Part shown: one piece after another, positions 1-8,003 of the stretch
How the letters are laid out: every line of letters starts with the position of its first letter
Numbering within the stretch: the stretch's first letter is position 1
From: Methanobacteriota archaeon
Lineage (GTDB): Archaea > Methanobacteriota > Methanobacteria > Methanobacteriales > Methanobacteriaceae
DNA: 64,000 nt
Reading direction: 5' to 3'
NCBI GenBank assembly: GCA_023436175.1
Contig: JAEZKE010000047.1
Location: 1-64,000, forward strand
Translations under genes and position numbers: made by a program
The notes under the pieces: model-generated
What the model was told of the DNA's origin: nothing
The model's database searches: none
The model's input: only the letters and a program-made list of their open reading frames with translations

Positions 1-457
1 GACCTACTACAGTTGAAATACCACCTGCAATACCGAATAAACCCATATATTTTCCTCTTTGTCTTGGTGGGACCATCTCGGCAATAATTTTCTTTGGCAC
101 AGTCACAATTATACCTGCACCTAATCCTTGTATTGCTCTAAATAGTATGAGTTCTGTCATATTTTGTGAAAATCCACAAAGAACTGAACCGAATACAAAG
201 ACTATCAATGCACCTATCAATGTTTTTTTACTACCATAGAAATCAGACAGCTTGCCTGAGAGCATGGCAGAAATTATTACAGTTGTAAGGTAAATCGTAA
301 CTGGCCAAACGTAGTACTGCAAACCACCTAAACTTGCAATAATCTTAGGCATAGCCGTAGTAGTGATGGTACCATCTAATGAAACAATTAAGAGACTAAT
401 CATAAGTCCCGAAAAAATCAATTTAAAATGTTTTAAAACATCATTTTCTGCACCCAT
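1..457 (-). CDS. MFS drug efflux transporter (DHA2/EmrB-QacA type), partial
   Basis: The gene starts at 457 on the minus strand and runs off the left edge, so only about 152 N-terminal residues are present. A Shine-Dalgarno AGGGGTGA sits about 9 nt before the ATG. The protein opens with a hydrophobic helix and the motif LDGTITTTAMPKI, the position of the conserved LD-T-I-N-A-P motif of 14-TM drug:H+ antiporters. It then has GKLSDFYGSKK (MFS motif A between helices 2 and 3) and RAIQGLGAG (helix 4). Its role would be proton-driven export of a toxic compound across the membrane. It lies downstream of a PadR-type regulator on the same strand, separated by a 278-bp hairpin-rich spacer, which suggests a regulator-pump unit. 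The substrate cannot be told from the sequence. Confidence 0.85.
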   Translation of the reverse strand, partial: MGAENDVLKHFKLIFSGLMISLLIVSLDGTITTTAMPKIIASLGGLQYYVWPVTIYLTTVIISAMLSGKLSDFYGSKKTLIGALIVFVFGSVLCGFSQNMTELILFRAIQGLGAGIIVTVPKKIIAEMVPPRQRGKYMGLFGIAGGISTVVG

Positions 458-607
458 AATGTTAATTCACCCCTAATTTTTCTAGTTCATCCATATTTTT
501 AGCTTCATTTGTCATGTTTTTCATCTCATTCTAGTCTTAATTTGAAATTTGAAGAGAGCTGTCGCTAAACTAGCTATAAAAATTGAAAATTAAGTAGCAA
601 ATCTCTC

Positions 608-699
608 AAAAATTCAAAGAATTTTTGGAGCACAAACACTGCCAAATCTTAGATTTGACGCATCGAAAAACTTTGTTTTTCGAAAGCTTTGTGTTTGTA
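608..699. repeat. Cluster of short perfect hairpins (array A)
   Basis: Three perfect hairpins with 3-nt loops lie in a row: 608-628 (9-bp arms, CAAAAATTC, loop AAA), 644-658 (6-bp arms, CAAATC, loop TTA) and 665-683 (8-bp arms, CGAAAAAC, loop TTT). The last two are enclosed by an outer 8-bp pair, ACAAACAC at 633-640 with GTGTTTGT at 692-699. The cluster fills the spacer between the PadR gene and the transporter. The 608-628 hairpin recurs base for base at 24664-24684. Confidence 0.8.
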
Positions 700-735
700 A
701 GTCCTTTTTCTAGCGATTTTTTTATAATAATTTTA

Positions 736-1221
736 TTATTTAAGCGACTCTTTTATTTTTTTAAGTCTTTCAATAAGTAAGTCGATTGATTCTTTGTGAG
801 GGGTAATTTTATCTTTATCAAGCTCTTCCATGTAAGATAAATGCCAGTTCATTGCCTCTAATGAATTTTCTACAGAAAGCACTCCCTGATCCATATGTTC
901 ATTACGCTGTTGAAAATGTTCAAATAAATTAGTTACTATGATTTGCCCGTCCTCAGTTAAATCATATTTTCCATCATCTTGTTTGGTTATTAAACCTTCA
1001 GATACCATTTTTTTAAGCATAGGATATATGGAACCTGGTAAAAGTCGCCTCGATTGCACATTGCCTTCATGATGTGGATGTATATGGGTACCTTTACGTT
1101 GCCATTGAACCTGCAAATCATAATGTTTTTGGACATTAGCCATAATTTCTATGCCATTACTAGGTCCAAATTCACCTATTACGTGGAGTATCCACATTCT
1201 TAATCCTCCGACCTCTCTCAT
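736..1221 (-). CDS. PadR family transcriptional regulator
   Basis: This 161-residue protein has the PadR winged-helix core. It opens with LRMWILHVIGEFGPSNGIEIM (residues about 7-27) and has the wing signature RLLPGSIYPMLKKMVSEGLI near residues 59-78, followed by YDLTEDG. A long helical C-terminus rich in Glu and Lys (about 100-161) fits the dimerisation region of the family. Start: AGGAGGATGAGGA directly precedes the first ATG; Met9 is an alternative with GGAGGATTAAGA upstream. PadR proteins usually repress efflux or stress genes, and this one precedes an MFS efflux gene on the same strand. Repeated TATCAAA half-sites lie upstream of it (1337-1392), which suggests autoregulation. The ligand is unknown. 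Confidence 0.88.
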   Translation of the reverse strand: MREVGGLRMWILHVIGEFGPSNGIEIMANVQKHYDLQVQWQRKGTHIHPHHEGNVQSRRLLPGSIYPMLKKMVSEGLITKQDDGKYDLTEDGQIIVTNLFEHFQQRNEHMDQGVLSVENSLEAMNWHLSYMEELDKDKITPHKESIDLLIERLKKIKESLK

Positions 1222-1336
1222 TCCTCATCCTCCTTGAAATTCTTTATGAATTTTAAATTATCTTCCTTATTATTTTGATATAATGTTTTTTACTTCAATA
1301 GTTTAAATTATAAATGTTATTTATATGAGTTATAAA

Positions 1337-1392
1337 TATCAAATTTTTATATCAAAAATATATATCAAATTTTTGATATCAAATAATTGATA
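1337..1392. promoter_or_regulatory. Candidate operator: tandem TATCAAA palindromes upstream of padR-like gene
   Basis: TATCAAA occurs at 1337, 1349, 1363 and 1377. Inverted partners make two overlapping 16-bp palindromes, TATCAAATTTTTGATA at 1363-1378 and TATCAAATAATTGATA at 1377-1392. A further TTTGATATAATG lies at 1274-1285, closer to the gene. Such repeated dyads are typical of a regulator-binding region; assigning them to the PadR protein is inference. The rest of the 1222-1673 gap is AT-rich. A 67-codon minus-strand frame at 1453-1656 has no ribosome-binding site or recognisable protein. Confidence 0.55.
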
Positions 1393-1673
1393 TAATGTAA
1401 TATATATGTTTTGTGGTGGATATTCTTATTTTTCAAAATAATTTTCGAATTTTTAAAGAGCCAATTTAAACAAAAAACTACTAAAAATGGAATTAAAAAC
1501 TGATAATAGAGAATAAGCAGTTATCAGTGAATTAACTTTTCTACATATTATAATTACACATTTTTCAAAATCTAAAAAATCAAATAGTAAACTAATTAAA
1601 GGACAATAGCTTAAACTCCATTCACCAACAAATTTTGTATTCATATAATATATCACACTAATGAGGTGAAATA

Positions 1674-2636
1674 ATGGTAAGTGTCAATCTTGAAGCAAAA
1701 AAGACAGTAGACTTAATGATAAAAGACGCAGATGAATTAAACATAAGCGTAGAAAAACTTGAAAACGGTTCCACAGTCATTGACGCCGGTGTAAATGTCG
1801 ATGGAAGCCTTAAAGCAGGGGAACTTTACACAAAAGTATGTCTTGGAGGACTTGCAGAAGTGGGAATCTCAATTCCAGGAGACCTCTCAGAAAGCTTTGC
1901 GTTACCTTCCGTAAAGATTAAAACCAACTCCCCAGCAATATCAACCCTTGGAGCACAAAAAGCAGGATGGTCTGTAAGCGTAGGCGACTTCTTTGCCCTC
2001 GGTTCAGGACCTGCAAGGGCATTAGCTAAAAAACCAGCCCACACTTATGAAGTAATCGGTTACGAAGACGATGCAGATATCGCAATTCTCACCCTCGAAG
2101 CTGACAAATTACCTGGTGCTGATGTAACTGACGCAATTGCAAAAGACTGTGGTGTCTCACCAGAAAATGTAACTGTACTTGTCGCCCCAACATCATCCAT
2201 CGTGGGTTCAATCCAGATAGCAGGAAGAGTTGTAGAAAACGGTACCTATAAAATGATGGAAGCTCTAGACTTCGACGTTACAAAAGTTAAATTTGCTGCA
2301 GGAATCGCACCAATAGCACCTGTTGACCCAGACGGACTTAAAGCAATGGGTAAAACAAATGATGCTGTTTTATTCGGTGGTAGGACTTACTACTACATTC
2401 AGTCTGAAGAAGGAGACGATTTAAAAGCTTTAGCTGAAAATCTGCCATCATCTGCATCTGAAGGATATGGTAAACCATTCTACGATGTATTTAAAGAAGC
2501 AGAGTACGATTTCTACAAAATTGACAAAGGAATGTTTGCACCTGCTGAAGTAGTCATAAATGATTTAAGAACTGGTGAACTCTTCAGAGCAGGATATGTA
2601 AACGTTGAGCTCCTTCAAAAATCATTCGGTTTATAA
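1674..2636 (+). CDS. mch: Methenyltetrahydromethanopterin cyclohydrolase
   Basis: This 320-residue cytosolic enzyme has the family's usual length. It interconverts 5,10-methenyl-H4MPT and N5-formyl-H4MPT, the third step of CO2 reduction to methane. Recognisable conserved stretches are KVCLGGLAEVGIS (residues about 54-66), GDFFALGSGPARALAKKPAHTYEV (about 104-127, written here in part) and FGGRTYYYI near residue 236. The protein ends in LLQKSFGL. Start: a GAGGTGA Shine-Dalgarno at 1663-1669 lies 4 nt before the ATG. The gene stands alone between a divergently oriented region and a LigB-type gene. In hydrogenotrophic methanogens it is strongly expressed, and codon use here is cleaner and more GC-rich at third positions than in neighbouring genes, consistent with that. 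Confidence 0.97.
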   Translation: MVSVNLEAKKTVDLMIKDADELNISVEKLENGSTVIDAGVNVDGSLKAGELYTKVCLGGLAEVGISIPGDLSESFALPSVKIKTNSPAISTLGAQKAGWSVSVGDFFALGSGPARALAKKPAHTYEVIGYEDDADIAILTLEADKLPGADVTDAIAKDCGVSPENVTVLVAPTSSIVGSIQIAGRVVENGTYKMMEALDFDVTKVKFAAGIAPIAPVDPDGLKAMGKTNDAVLFGGRTYYYIQSEEGDDLKALAENLPSSASEGYGKPFYDVFKEAEYDFYKIDKGMFAPAEVVINDLRTGELFRAGYVNVELLQKSFGL

Positions 2637-2891
2637 TAATTGAAATTTTTTTAATTTCCTATTTTATTTCTTATTTTTAAAGTGATATTTTCGACTGTTA
2701 CTATGTCTTAAGCCCTAAATTGCAAAATGAAATTTTTATTTTAATTTAAAGTGGAATTCTATTCTGTTTAAGGAAAATGCACAAAATTATTGAATAAAAT
2801 TTAGTTTATGGATGTATAAACTGATGAAACAAATTAATTTGATATAACTAATTTAAAACAGGTTACAACTCATGCGAAAAATCGATAATGA

Positions 2892-3722
2892 ATGAATTAC
2901 AAAGAAATAAGCATGAATCAAAAAATCCCACAGAATGACGAAAAGATGCCAGTATTGTTTATAGGACACGGTTCGCCAATGAATATTATTTCTGAAAATG
3001 ATTTTACAAGAAGTTTAGTCAAGCTTGGCCGATCTCTTCCTAAACCAAAGGCAATATTAGTAGTTTCAGCTCACTGGCTGACAGATGGAACTTACGTTAC
3101 CTGCATGAACAAACCAGAAACTATTCATGATTTCTATGGTTTTCCTGAAGAGCTATATGAAATTACCTATCCAAGTTATGGTGCTCCAGATTGTGCCAAA
3201 TCTTTAGCACAACCTGATGATAACATTAATTGTACCACTCAATGGGGTTTAGATCATGCATCATGGGCAGTTTTAAAGCATATGTATCCTCAGGCAGATA
3301 TACCTGTTTTTGAAATGAGTCTGGACTATTCTTTCAATGACTGGCATCCAAAACCAGTGCAATATCACTATGATTTAGCTTCAAGACTTGCAGGGCTGCG
3401 AAAAAAGGGAGTTTTAATTATAGGCAGCGGTAATCTTGTCCATAATCTTAGAATGGCTGATTATAATATAAATGCCAGGCCATATAATTGGGCAGTTGAA
3501 TTTGACCAAAAAGTGAAATCTAACATTTTAAAGGGAAATGTGAAAGATTTAATTAACTTTGAAAACATGGGCTCCTCAGCTTCCTATGCAGTGCCTACAC
3601 TTGACCATTATTTGCCCATGATATATGCTATTGCACTGCATGAAGAGAATGAGCCATTAACTTTTACTTATGAAGGTTTTCAAAATGGTTCTATTTCTAT
3701 GAGGTGTTTCCAGATTGGGTAA
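2892..3722 (+). CDS. Class III extradiol ring-cleavage dioxygenase family protein (LigB/DODA type)
   Basis: This 276-residue protein resembles the bacterial YgiD / plant 4,5-DOPA dioxygenase family. It has PVLFIGHGSPMN (metal-ligand-type His26), VVSAHWLTDG (His61), FYGFPEELYEITYP, WGLDHASWAVLKHMYP and LIIGSGNLVHNLR. Family members hold Fe(II) or Zn with three His and cleave catechol-type rings with O2. In an obligate anaerobe an oxygen-dependent reaction is unlikely, so the native reaction is open. The start is uncertain: ATG at 2892 and ATG at 2913 are both possible and neither has a strong Shine-Dalgarno. It appears monocistronic. Confidence 0.85.
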   Translation: MNYKEISMNQKIPQNDEKMPVLFIGHGSPMNIISENDFTRSLVKLGRSLPKPKAILVVSAHWLTDGTYVTCMNKPETIHDFYGFPEELYEITYPSYGAPDCAKSLAQPDDNINCTTQWGLDHASWAVLKHMYPQADIPVFEMSLDYSFNDWHPKPVQYHYDLASRLAGLRKKGVLIIGSGNLVHNLRMADYNINARPYNWAVEFDQKVKSNILKGNVKDLINFENMGSSASYAVPTLDHYLPMIYAIALHEENEPLTFTYEGFQNGSISMRCFQIG

Positions 3723-3957
3723 ATGTCTAACTGAACTTGGTCTAAATTTGTTGTATTCTTATTACATTTATCAATTCTAATCGTAATTACTAATTAAATT
3801 GATTACGCATACGTTTTTAGTAGAATGTATAAAACCATAAATACACTAAAAGTCTTAAAATAAGTTTAATCTGGTATAGATTTGGGTGTAAATTTGGAAA
3901 AAGTTATTAAATAGGTCTTTCTAATTTCTTATTATAGAGATTAGGAAGTGAAAAAAT

Positions 3958-4335
3958 ATGGCTAACAATATGATTCAATGGAGACCTATAATTATTGGTA
4001 CAATAATTGCCGTTATCTTAAGCGTTTTATCAATGCTCGGTCAGGGTTTATTAACCGCTGATTTTTTACTGGCTGGAATAGCAGTCGGTTTCATGGTTGG
4101 GGGAACAATTAAGGATGGGACAATTAATGGAACAATTATGGGTATAATAGGAGCAATTGTATTCCTTATAATATTAGTAATTGTATATGCAAGCCAAGGT
4201 TACGGATCTTTAATAACATCCATACTCACTTATTTGATAATGTATGTGATTATCGATATAATCTTAGCAATAGTTGGTGGAGCTCTTGGATCTGTAATAA
4301 GGGCAGAAATAAAAGAGACTCCAGTCAGAGAATAG
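3958..4335 (+). CDS. Small multi-pass membrane protein, DUF5518-like
   Basis: The 125-residue protein has about four hydrophobic segments: residues about 10-30, 35-50, 58-80 and 90-115. Glycine-rich turns link them (GIAVGFMVGGTIKDGTINGT) and the tail EIKETPVRE is charged. This layout matches the short DUF5518-type membrane proteins common in methanogens, whose function is unknown. An AGGAAGTGA ribosome-binding site precedes the ATG. No partner gene is adjacent; the next gene is convergent. Confidence 0.7.
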   Translation: MANNMIQWRPIIIGTIIAVILSVLSMLGQGLLTADFLLAGIAVGFMVGGTIKDGTINGTIMGIIGAIVFLIILVIVYASQGYGSLITSILTYLIMYVIIDIILAIVGGALGSVIRAEIKETPVRE

Positions 4336-4439
4336 GTAATTATCCTATTCTTCCTTTTTTATTATAATTAAAAATTAGATCAATTGAAACTACAGATTAA
4401 AAAATAAGATAATTAACTTTTTATAAAAATTTAGAAAAA

Positions 4440-4460
4440 GGCATTAATTTGATTAATGCC
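4440..4460 (-). terminator. Hairpin terminator after the NIL-ferredoxin gene
   Basis: A perfect 9-bp hairpin (GGCATTAAT, loop TTG, ATTAATGCC) lies 8 bp beyond the stop codon at 4469. On the minus strand it is followed by TTTTTC and an AT-rich run. The shape (9+3+9) is also that of the intergenic hairpin clusters elsewhere in the window. Confidence 0.65.
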
Positions 4461-4468
4461 ATAGATAT

Positions 4469-4861
4469 TTATTCTGTGATTTTTATAGCTTTCATAGGGC
4501 AGGAACTGGTGCAGAATGCGCATCCAATGCATAACTGGTCATCTACTAGTATGCTCCAGTCATCTGAGATAGATATGGCTTTTACGGGGCATAAAGAAAC
4601 ACATGCACCGCAATCCACACATTTTTCTTCCTCTTTTCTCACCACTTTTTTAATAGGATCTACACTAATTCCCTGGCTTTCCATGTATTCAATGCTCTCT
4701 TTGACCTGATTTCCAGATATCTCAACCAGCAGTTTACCTCCTTTAGGAGTTATATTTGCCCTTAAAATATTGAAATCTATATCATAGGATTTTATTGTGT
4801 CTGAAATTATTGATTTATTGGTTATATCTGGTGAAAATTTTAGCCAGGCCTTCATTTGCAC
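4469..4861 (-). CDS. NIL domain / 2[4Fe-4S] ferredoxin of homocysteine biosynthesis
   Basis: This is a 130-residue protein. Residues about 3-70 form a NIL domain, the small ferredoxin-like fold also found in methionine-importer ATPases. Residues about 77-130 hold two [4Fe-4S] motifs, CVDCGACVSLCPV and CIGCAFCTSSCPM. The start overlaps the end of the DUF39 gene by 10 bp, so the two are translationally coupled. In Methanosarcina acetivorans, work from the Perona laboratory showed that the DUF39-CBS protein and its NIL-ferredoxin partner (MA1821/MA1822) are needed to make homocysteine from aspartate semialdehyde with direct sulfur insertion. The same pairing here supports that role, with the ferredoxin as electron carrier. 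Confidence 0.9.
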   Translation of the reverse strand: MQMKAWLKFSPDITNKSIISDTIKSYDIDFNILRANITPKGGKLLVEISGNQVKESIEYMESQGISVDPIKKVVRKEEEKCVDCGACVSLCPVKAISISDDWSILVDDQLCIGCAFCTSSCPMKAIKITE

Positions 4862-6402
4862 ACCTCGTTGTTATTTTTTTCCTTTCCAATTAATCTTGAA
4901 ATATCTTCTGCAGTGATCATTCCCTTCACTTTATTGTCTTTATCAACAATTGGAAGCCCTGAAATCTCGTGTTTATCTATCCTTCTTGCTATTAAATCTA
5001 CAGGCTCATCTTCACGTGCTATTATAACACGTTTCGTCATAACATCCTTTAACTTAGCTTTGCCTTTAGCAATAGCATTTGCTATGTCCCATGAAGTTAC
5101 AATTCCCATAAGAGTGCCATTTTCATCTACAACAGGGAGGTGATTTATGTTGTTATCAACTAGTTTTTTGGCAACATCGCTTATTCCCTCTGTTGGATAT
5201 GCCCTTATTACCGGTTTGCTTTTTATGTTCTTTACAAGTATAGATGGTTTTGTAATTTCAAGTGGATTTACAGTGTATCCTTTAGATGGTAAGTTCATGA
5301 TAGGTTCTGTAAGGAAGAAATTAGCTTTGTTTATCCATGCTTTAAGCTCATTTGCAATTTCTTCTGCTTTTTTGTAGGATGATAATGGGGATGCATTGAC
5401 TTCTACGCCATTAATTTCAATTTTACCAGTTTTAAGTTCTTTATAATTTGTTTCTCTTATAACTGGGCGGCTGCGTTTTGGAACTCCATAGTCTACAACC
5501 TGACAGATAATATCTTCATCGCTGATGGCTGTTCTTTTAGCTATATCCTCATTTAAAACAGGAATTGGAATTCCAGCACCAACATATAATGTAGGGCCGT
5601 ATTTTTGCATGGTTGCTCCCCTGACAAAATCACTGCTCATCTTCTTCATATCTCCCATGAGCATTAATGTTCCAGAACCGCTGATAGGAACTCCATTTCG
5701 GCGTTCAGCTTCAGTAGAGTGTTGTGTTCCTTCTCTAATGATATAGCCTTCTCCTCCGCACAGGAATATCCGGGTTCCCATGCCTATTGTTTCAAAGTAA
5801 GGATCATTGAGGAGTGGACTCAGCTGCCCTGCACTGGAGTAGCTTACATTCCCAAAATGGGGCAGGAGTGTTCCCATGTATGTGTATAAAGTTTCTTCAG
5901 TTGAATTTGTAGCAACGGCATAATTTTGATAGCAGTTTCTTGGATTTACCATCACTGCCTGATTTAATTTATCGAGGGTAATGGTGGTTTCTATTTCCTT
6001 CCGAGGATAACAGTCAGTACCATAAGCTTCTACAGCAAGATCTATTTCTTTACCTCTGATTAAATCTTCAATTAAATGGGAACCACCATAATCCATCCCT
6101 ATTTGTGGATTTCTATTTAATTGAGTAGCTCCTATGTATGCATCAACGGCAGCAAGCCCTGAATAGGCTTCAACATTATTTAAAAATGTTTTATTCATTT
6201 TAATAGGAGGATCAGAATGACCGAAATTTAAAAATGCTCCTGAAGAACACATAGCACCGAATGTACCTGTTGTAACAACATCAATTTCTTCTGCAGCTGC
6301 TTTTACACCATTTTGTTCAACAAAGGTTGTCATCTCTGCAGCAGTTAAGACAACAGCGTCACCAGTTTCAATTTTTTGGTTAATCTCTTTAATTGTCTTC
6401 AT
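4852..6402 (-). CDS. DUF39 (COG1900) protein with CBS pair, homocysteine biosynthesis
   Basis: This 516-residue protein has a DUF39 domain at about 1-355 and two CBS domains at about 390-505 (HLPVVDENGTLMGIVTSWDIA and GLPIVDKDNKVKGMITAEDIS). Conserved cysteines that could carry sulfur are in GAMCSSGAF, YGTDCYPRKE and NPRNCYQNYA. Together with the NIL-ferredoxin it overlaps, it matches the methanogen system that converts aspartate semialdehyde to homocysteine. The CBS pair suggests control by an adenosyl ligand such as SAM, which would make sense for methionine synthesis, but this is inference. The ribosome-binding site is weak (TGGT). The upstream region at 6403-7110 holds its promoter. Confidence 0.9.
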   Translation of the reverse strand: MKTIKEINQKIETGDAVVLTAAEMTTFVEQNGVKAAAEEIDVVTTGTFGAMCSSGAFLNFGHSDPPIKMNKTFLNNVEAYSGLAAVDAYIGATQLNRNPQIGMDYGGSHLIEDLIRGKEIDLAVEAYGTDCYPRKEIETTITLDKLNQAVMVNPRNCYQNYAVATNSTEETLYTYMGTLLPHFGNVSYSSAGQLSPLLNDPYFETIGMGTRIFLCGGEGYIIREGTQHSTEAERRNGVPISGSGTLMLMGDMKKMSSDFVRGATMQKYGPTLYVGAGIPIPVLNEDIAKRTAISDEDIICQVVDYGVPKRSRPVIRETNYKELKTGKIEINGVEVNASPLSSYKKAEEIANELKAWINKANFFLTEPIMNLPSKGYTVNPLEITKPSILVKNIKSKPVIRAYPTEGISDVAKKLVDNNINHLPVVDENGTLMGIVTSWDIANAIAKGKAKLKDVMTKRVIIAREDEPVDLIARRIDKHEISGLPIVDKDNKVKGMITAEDISRLIGKEKNNNEVCK

Positions 6403-7110
6403 TTGACCACGTTTAGTATTTATTATAATGATTTTTATAAAAATAACATTAAAATTATTAATTTAAACTAATTTATATTTATTCTGTATCTATATTGGCC
6501 GTATTTTACTTCAATTTGGCAGCTTTGGGGACCAAAGCAGAAATATTATAAATTGGATAATCATTCGAAAATCATAAATTTTCAATAGTTTTAATTATTT
6601 GAGAATCTAATTTTTAACATAACTGAATTCAATCCCTTAAAATTAAAGAATTTTTACAACTGATTGATTAAAAAATTCTCAATTATATTACCTTATCATA
6701 GTTACGTTTTTTCTAAGATATACTTAACTCAAAATATACATCTGCAGTATATATCATTCTTTTCTAAATTAAAACTAAAACTATTTTCAGAATTCATATA
6801 AATTAAATTAGTGTGATAGTGATTCTAAATCCATTGTTAGGTATTTATAACTTTATATTACATCTGCTTTCTAAAATTTGTCAGTTTGTTATATTAAATA
6901 GATTTATTATAAATTATTAAAATTTTTTAAATCGGGATATACTAATTTTCAGTTTTTAACTGGTTTTTACTTTTAAGATAACACTATTAAATTTTATTTA
7001 ATTTTTTTTAGAAAATATTATTAATTACAAAAAATATAATATTGTGTAATTGTTTATTTAGGTTATTATTTAATCAATGGAATTTTTAATTGATTAAAAG
7101 GGGAAATGAC
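6403..7110. other. 708-bp AT-rich intergenic region between divergent genes
   Basis: No coding frame is convincing here. A perfect hairpin at 6522-6538 (GCTTTGG, loop GGA, CCAAAGC) lies about 120 bp upstream of the DUF39 start and has the 7+3+7 shape of the window's other hairpins. The rest is very AT-rich and must carry the divergent promoters of the DUF39 gene and the receiver-domain gene. Confidence 0.5.
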
Positions 7111-7677
7111 ATGGTTAATACCAAGGGGTATAGAAACTGTAATGGTGAAACTTATAACGTTTCTGGAAGTATTGATACAAAAGTTAATGGGCACAATTTT
7201 ATTGAGATATTACTTGTGGAAGATAATATTGCTGATGTGCGCATTGTTAAAGAAATTTTTAAAGATTTTAAAATTAACTGCAAAATCCATGTAATTAACG
7301 ATGGAATAGAAGCTCTAAATTATTTATATGAACAAGAAGAGCATATATGCGCCAAAAAACCAGATATCATTATTTTAGATGTAAATTTACCTAAAAAAGA
7401 TGGTATGGAAATATTATATGAAATTAAAAATGATAATAACTTAAAGTATATCCCAACAATTGTTTTAACCACTTCTTACACTTGTGACAAAATAGAAAAG
7501 AACTACTGTCACTATATCAACTGCTATTTTGCTAAACCGTTTTATTTAGAACAATATGTGGATATTGTATTATTTATCAAGAATTTCTGGCTTACAGCAT
7601 CGAAATTACCTAAAAAAGTTAACATAAGGCCGTCTTTTAATTTTTTACCCAATCTATCAAAAAGTGCACAATTTTAG
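7111..7677 (+). CDS. Stand-alone response regulator receiver protein (Rcp1-like)
   Basis: This 188-residue protein has one CheY-like receiver domain at about 30-155. It shows the acidic pocket LLVEDN, the phospho-acceptor Asp in IIILDVNLPKKDG, the conserved Thr/Ser in VLTTS and the Lys in FAKPF. There is no DNA-binding output domain, only an extra ~35-residue basic tail. Rcp1-type receivers pass a signal from a histidine kinase to a partner protein. The start was set at ATG 7111 because AAAGGGGA sits about 6 nt upstream; a TTG at 7090 would add seven residues. No kinase gene is adjacent, so the partner must be encoded elsewhere. Confidence 0.88.
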   Translation: MVNTKGYRNCNGETYNVSGSIDTKVNGHNFIEILLVEDNIADVRIVKEIFKDFKINCKIHVINDGIEALNYLYEQEEHICAKKPDIIILDVNLPKKDGMEILYEIKNDNNLKYIPTIVLTTSYTCDKIEKNYCHYINCYFAKPFYLEQYVDIVLFIKNFWLTASKLPKKVNIRPSFNFLPNLSKSAQF

Positions 7678-8003
7678 AGTTGTTAAAAGAAATTATAACT
7701 AATTATGATTTATTTTGGCATAATAATTTATTTAACAAGTATATAACTGACTATGACCCTTTTTCGTTGGTTATTAAATCTATTTAAACCAGCTTAAACA
7801 TAATTAATATAAAGGCTATATTACATAATATAAATAGTTCTATCTTTTAAAAAAAATTGCTGCCCGTAATTATTAATTGATGGGACATGATAATTCTTAA
7901 TTGCCATATTTTATGGTTATAATGACAATTATATTGCTATTAATACTTTAAATAGATTTTATTTTAGTAAAAAGAGAAAATTAATAAATTAAAGGGAGAT
8001 ATA
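7678..8003. other. AT-rich intergenic region, promoter of the tldD gene
   Basis: No gene is seen in these 326 bp. A TATA-like ACTTTAAATAG at about 7946-7956 and the GGGAGAT ribosome-binding site just before 8004 are the only features I can point to. Confidence 0.4.

Noticed and set aside
1453..1656. 67-codon minus-strand frame between the PadR gene and mch
   Set aside because: It has no ribosome-binding site and no recognisable protein, and lies in the AT-rich promoter region of mch.
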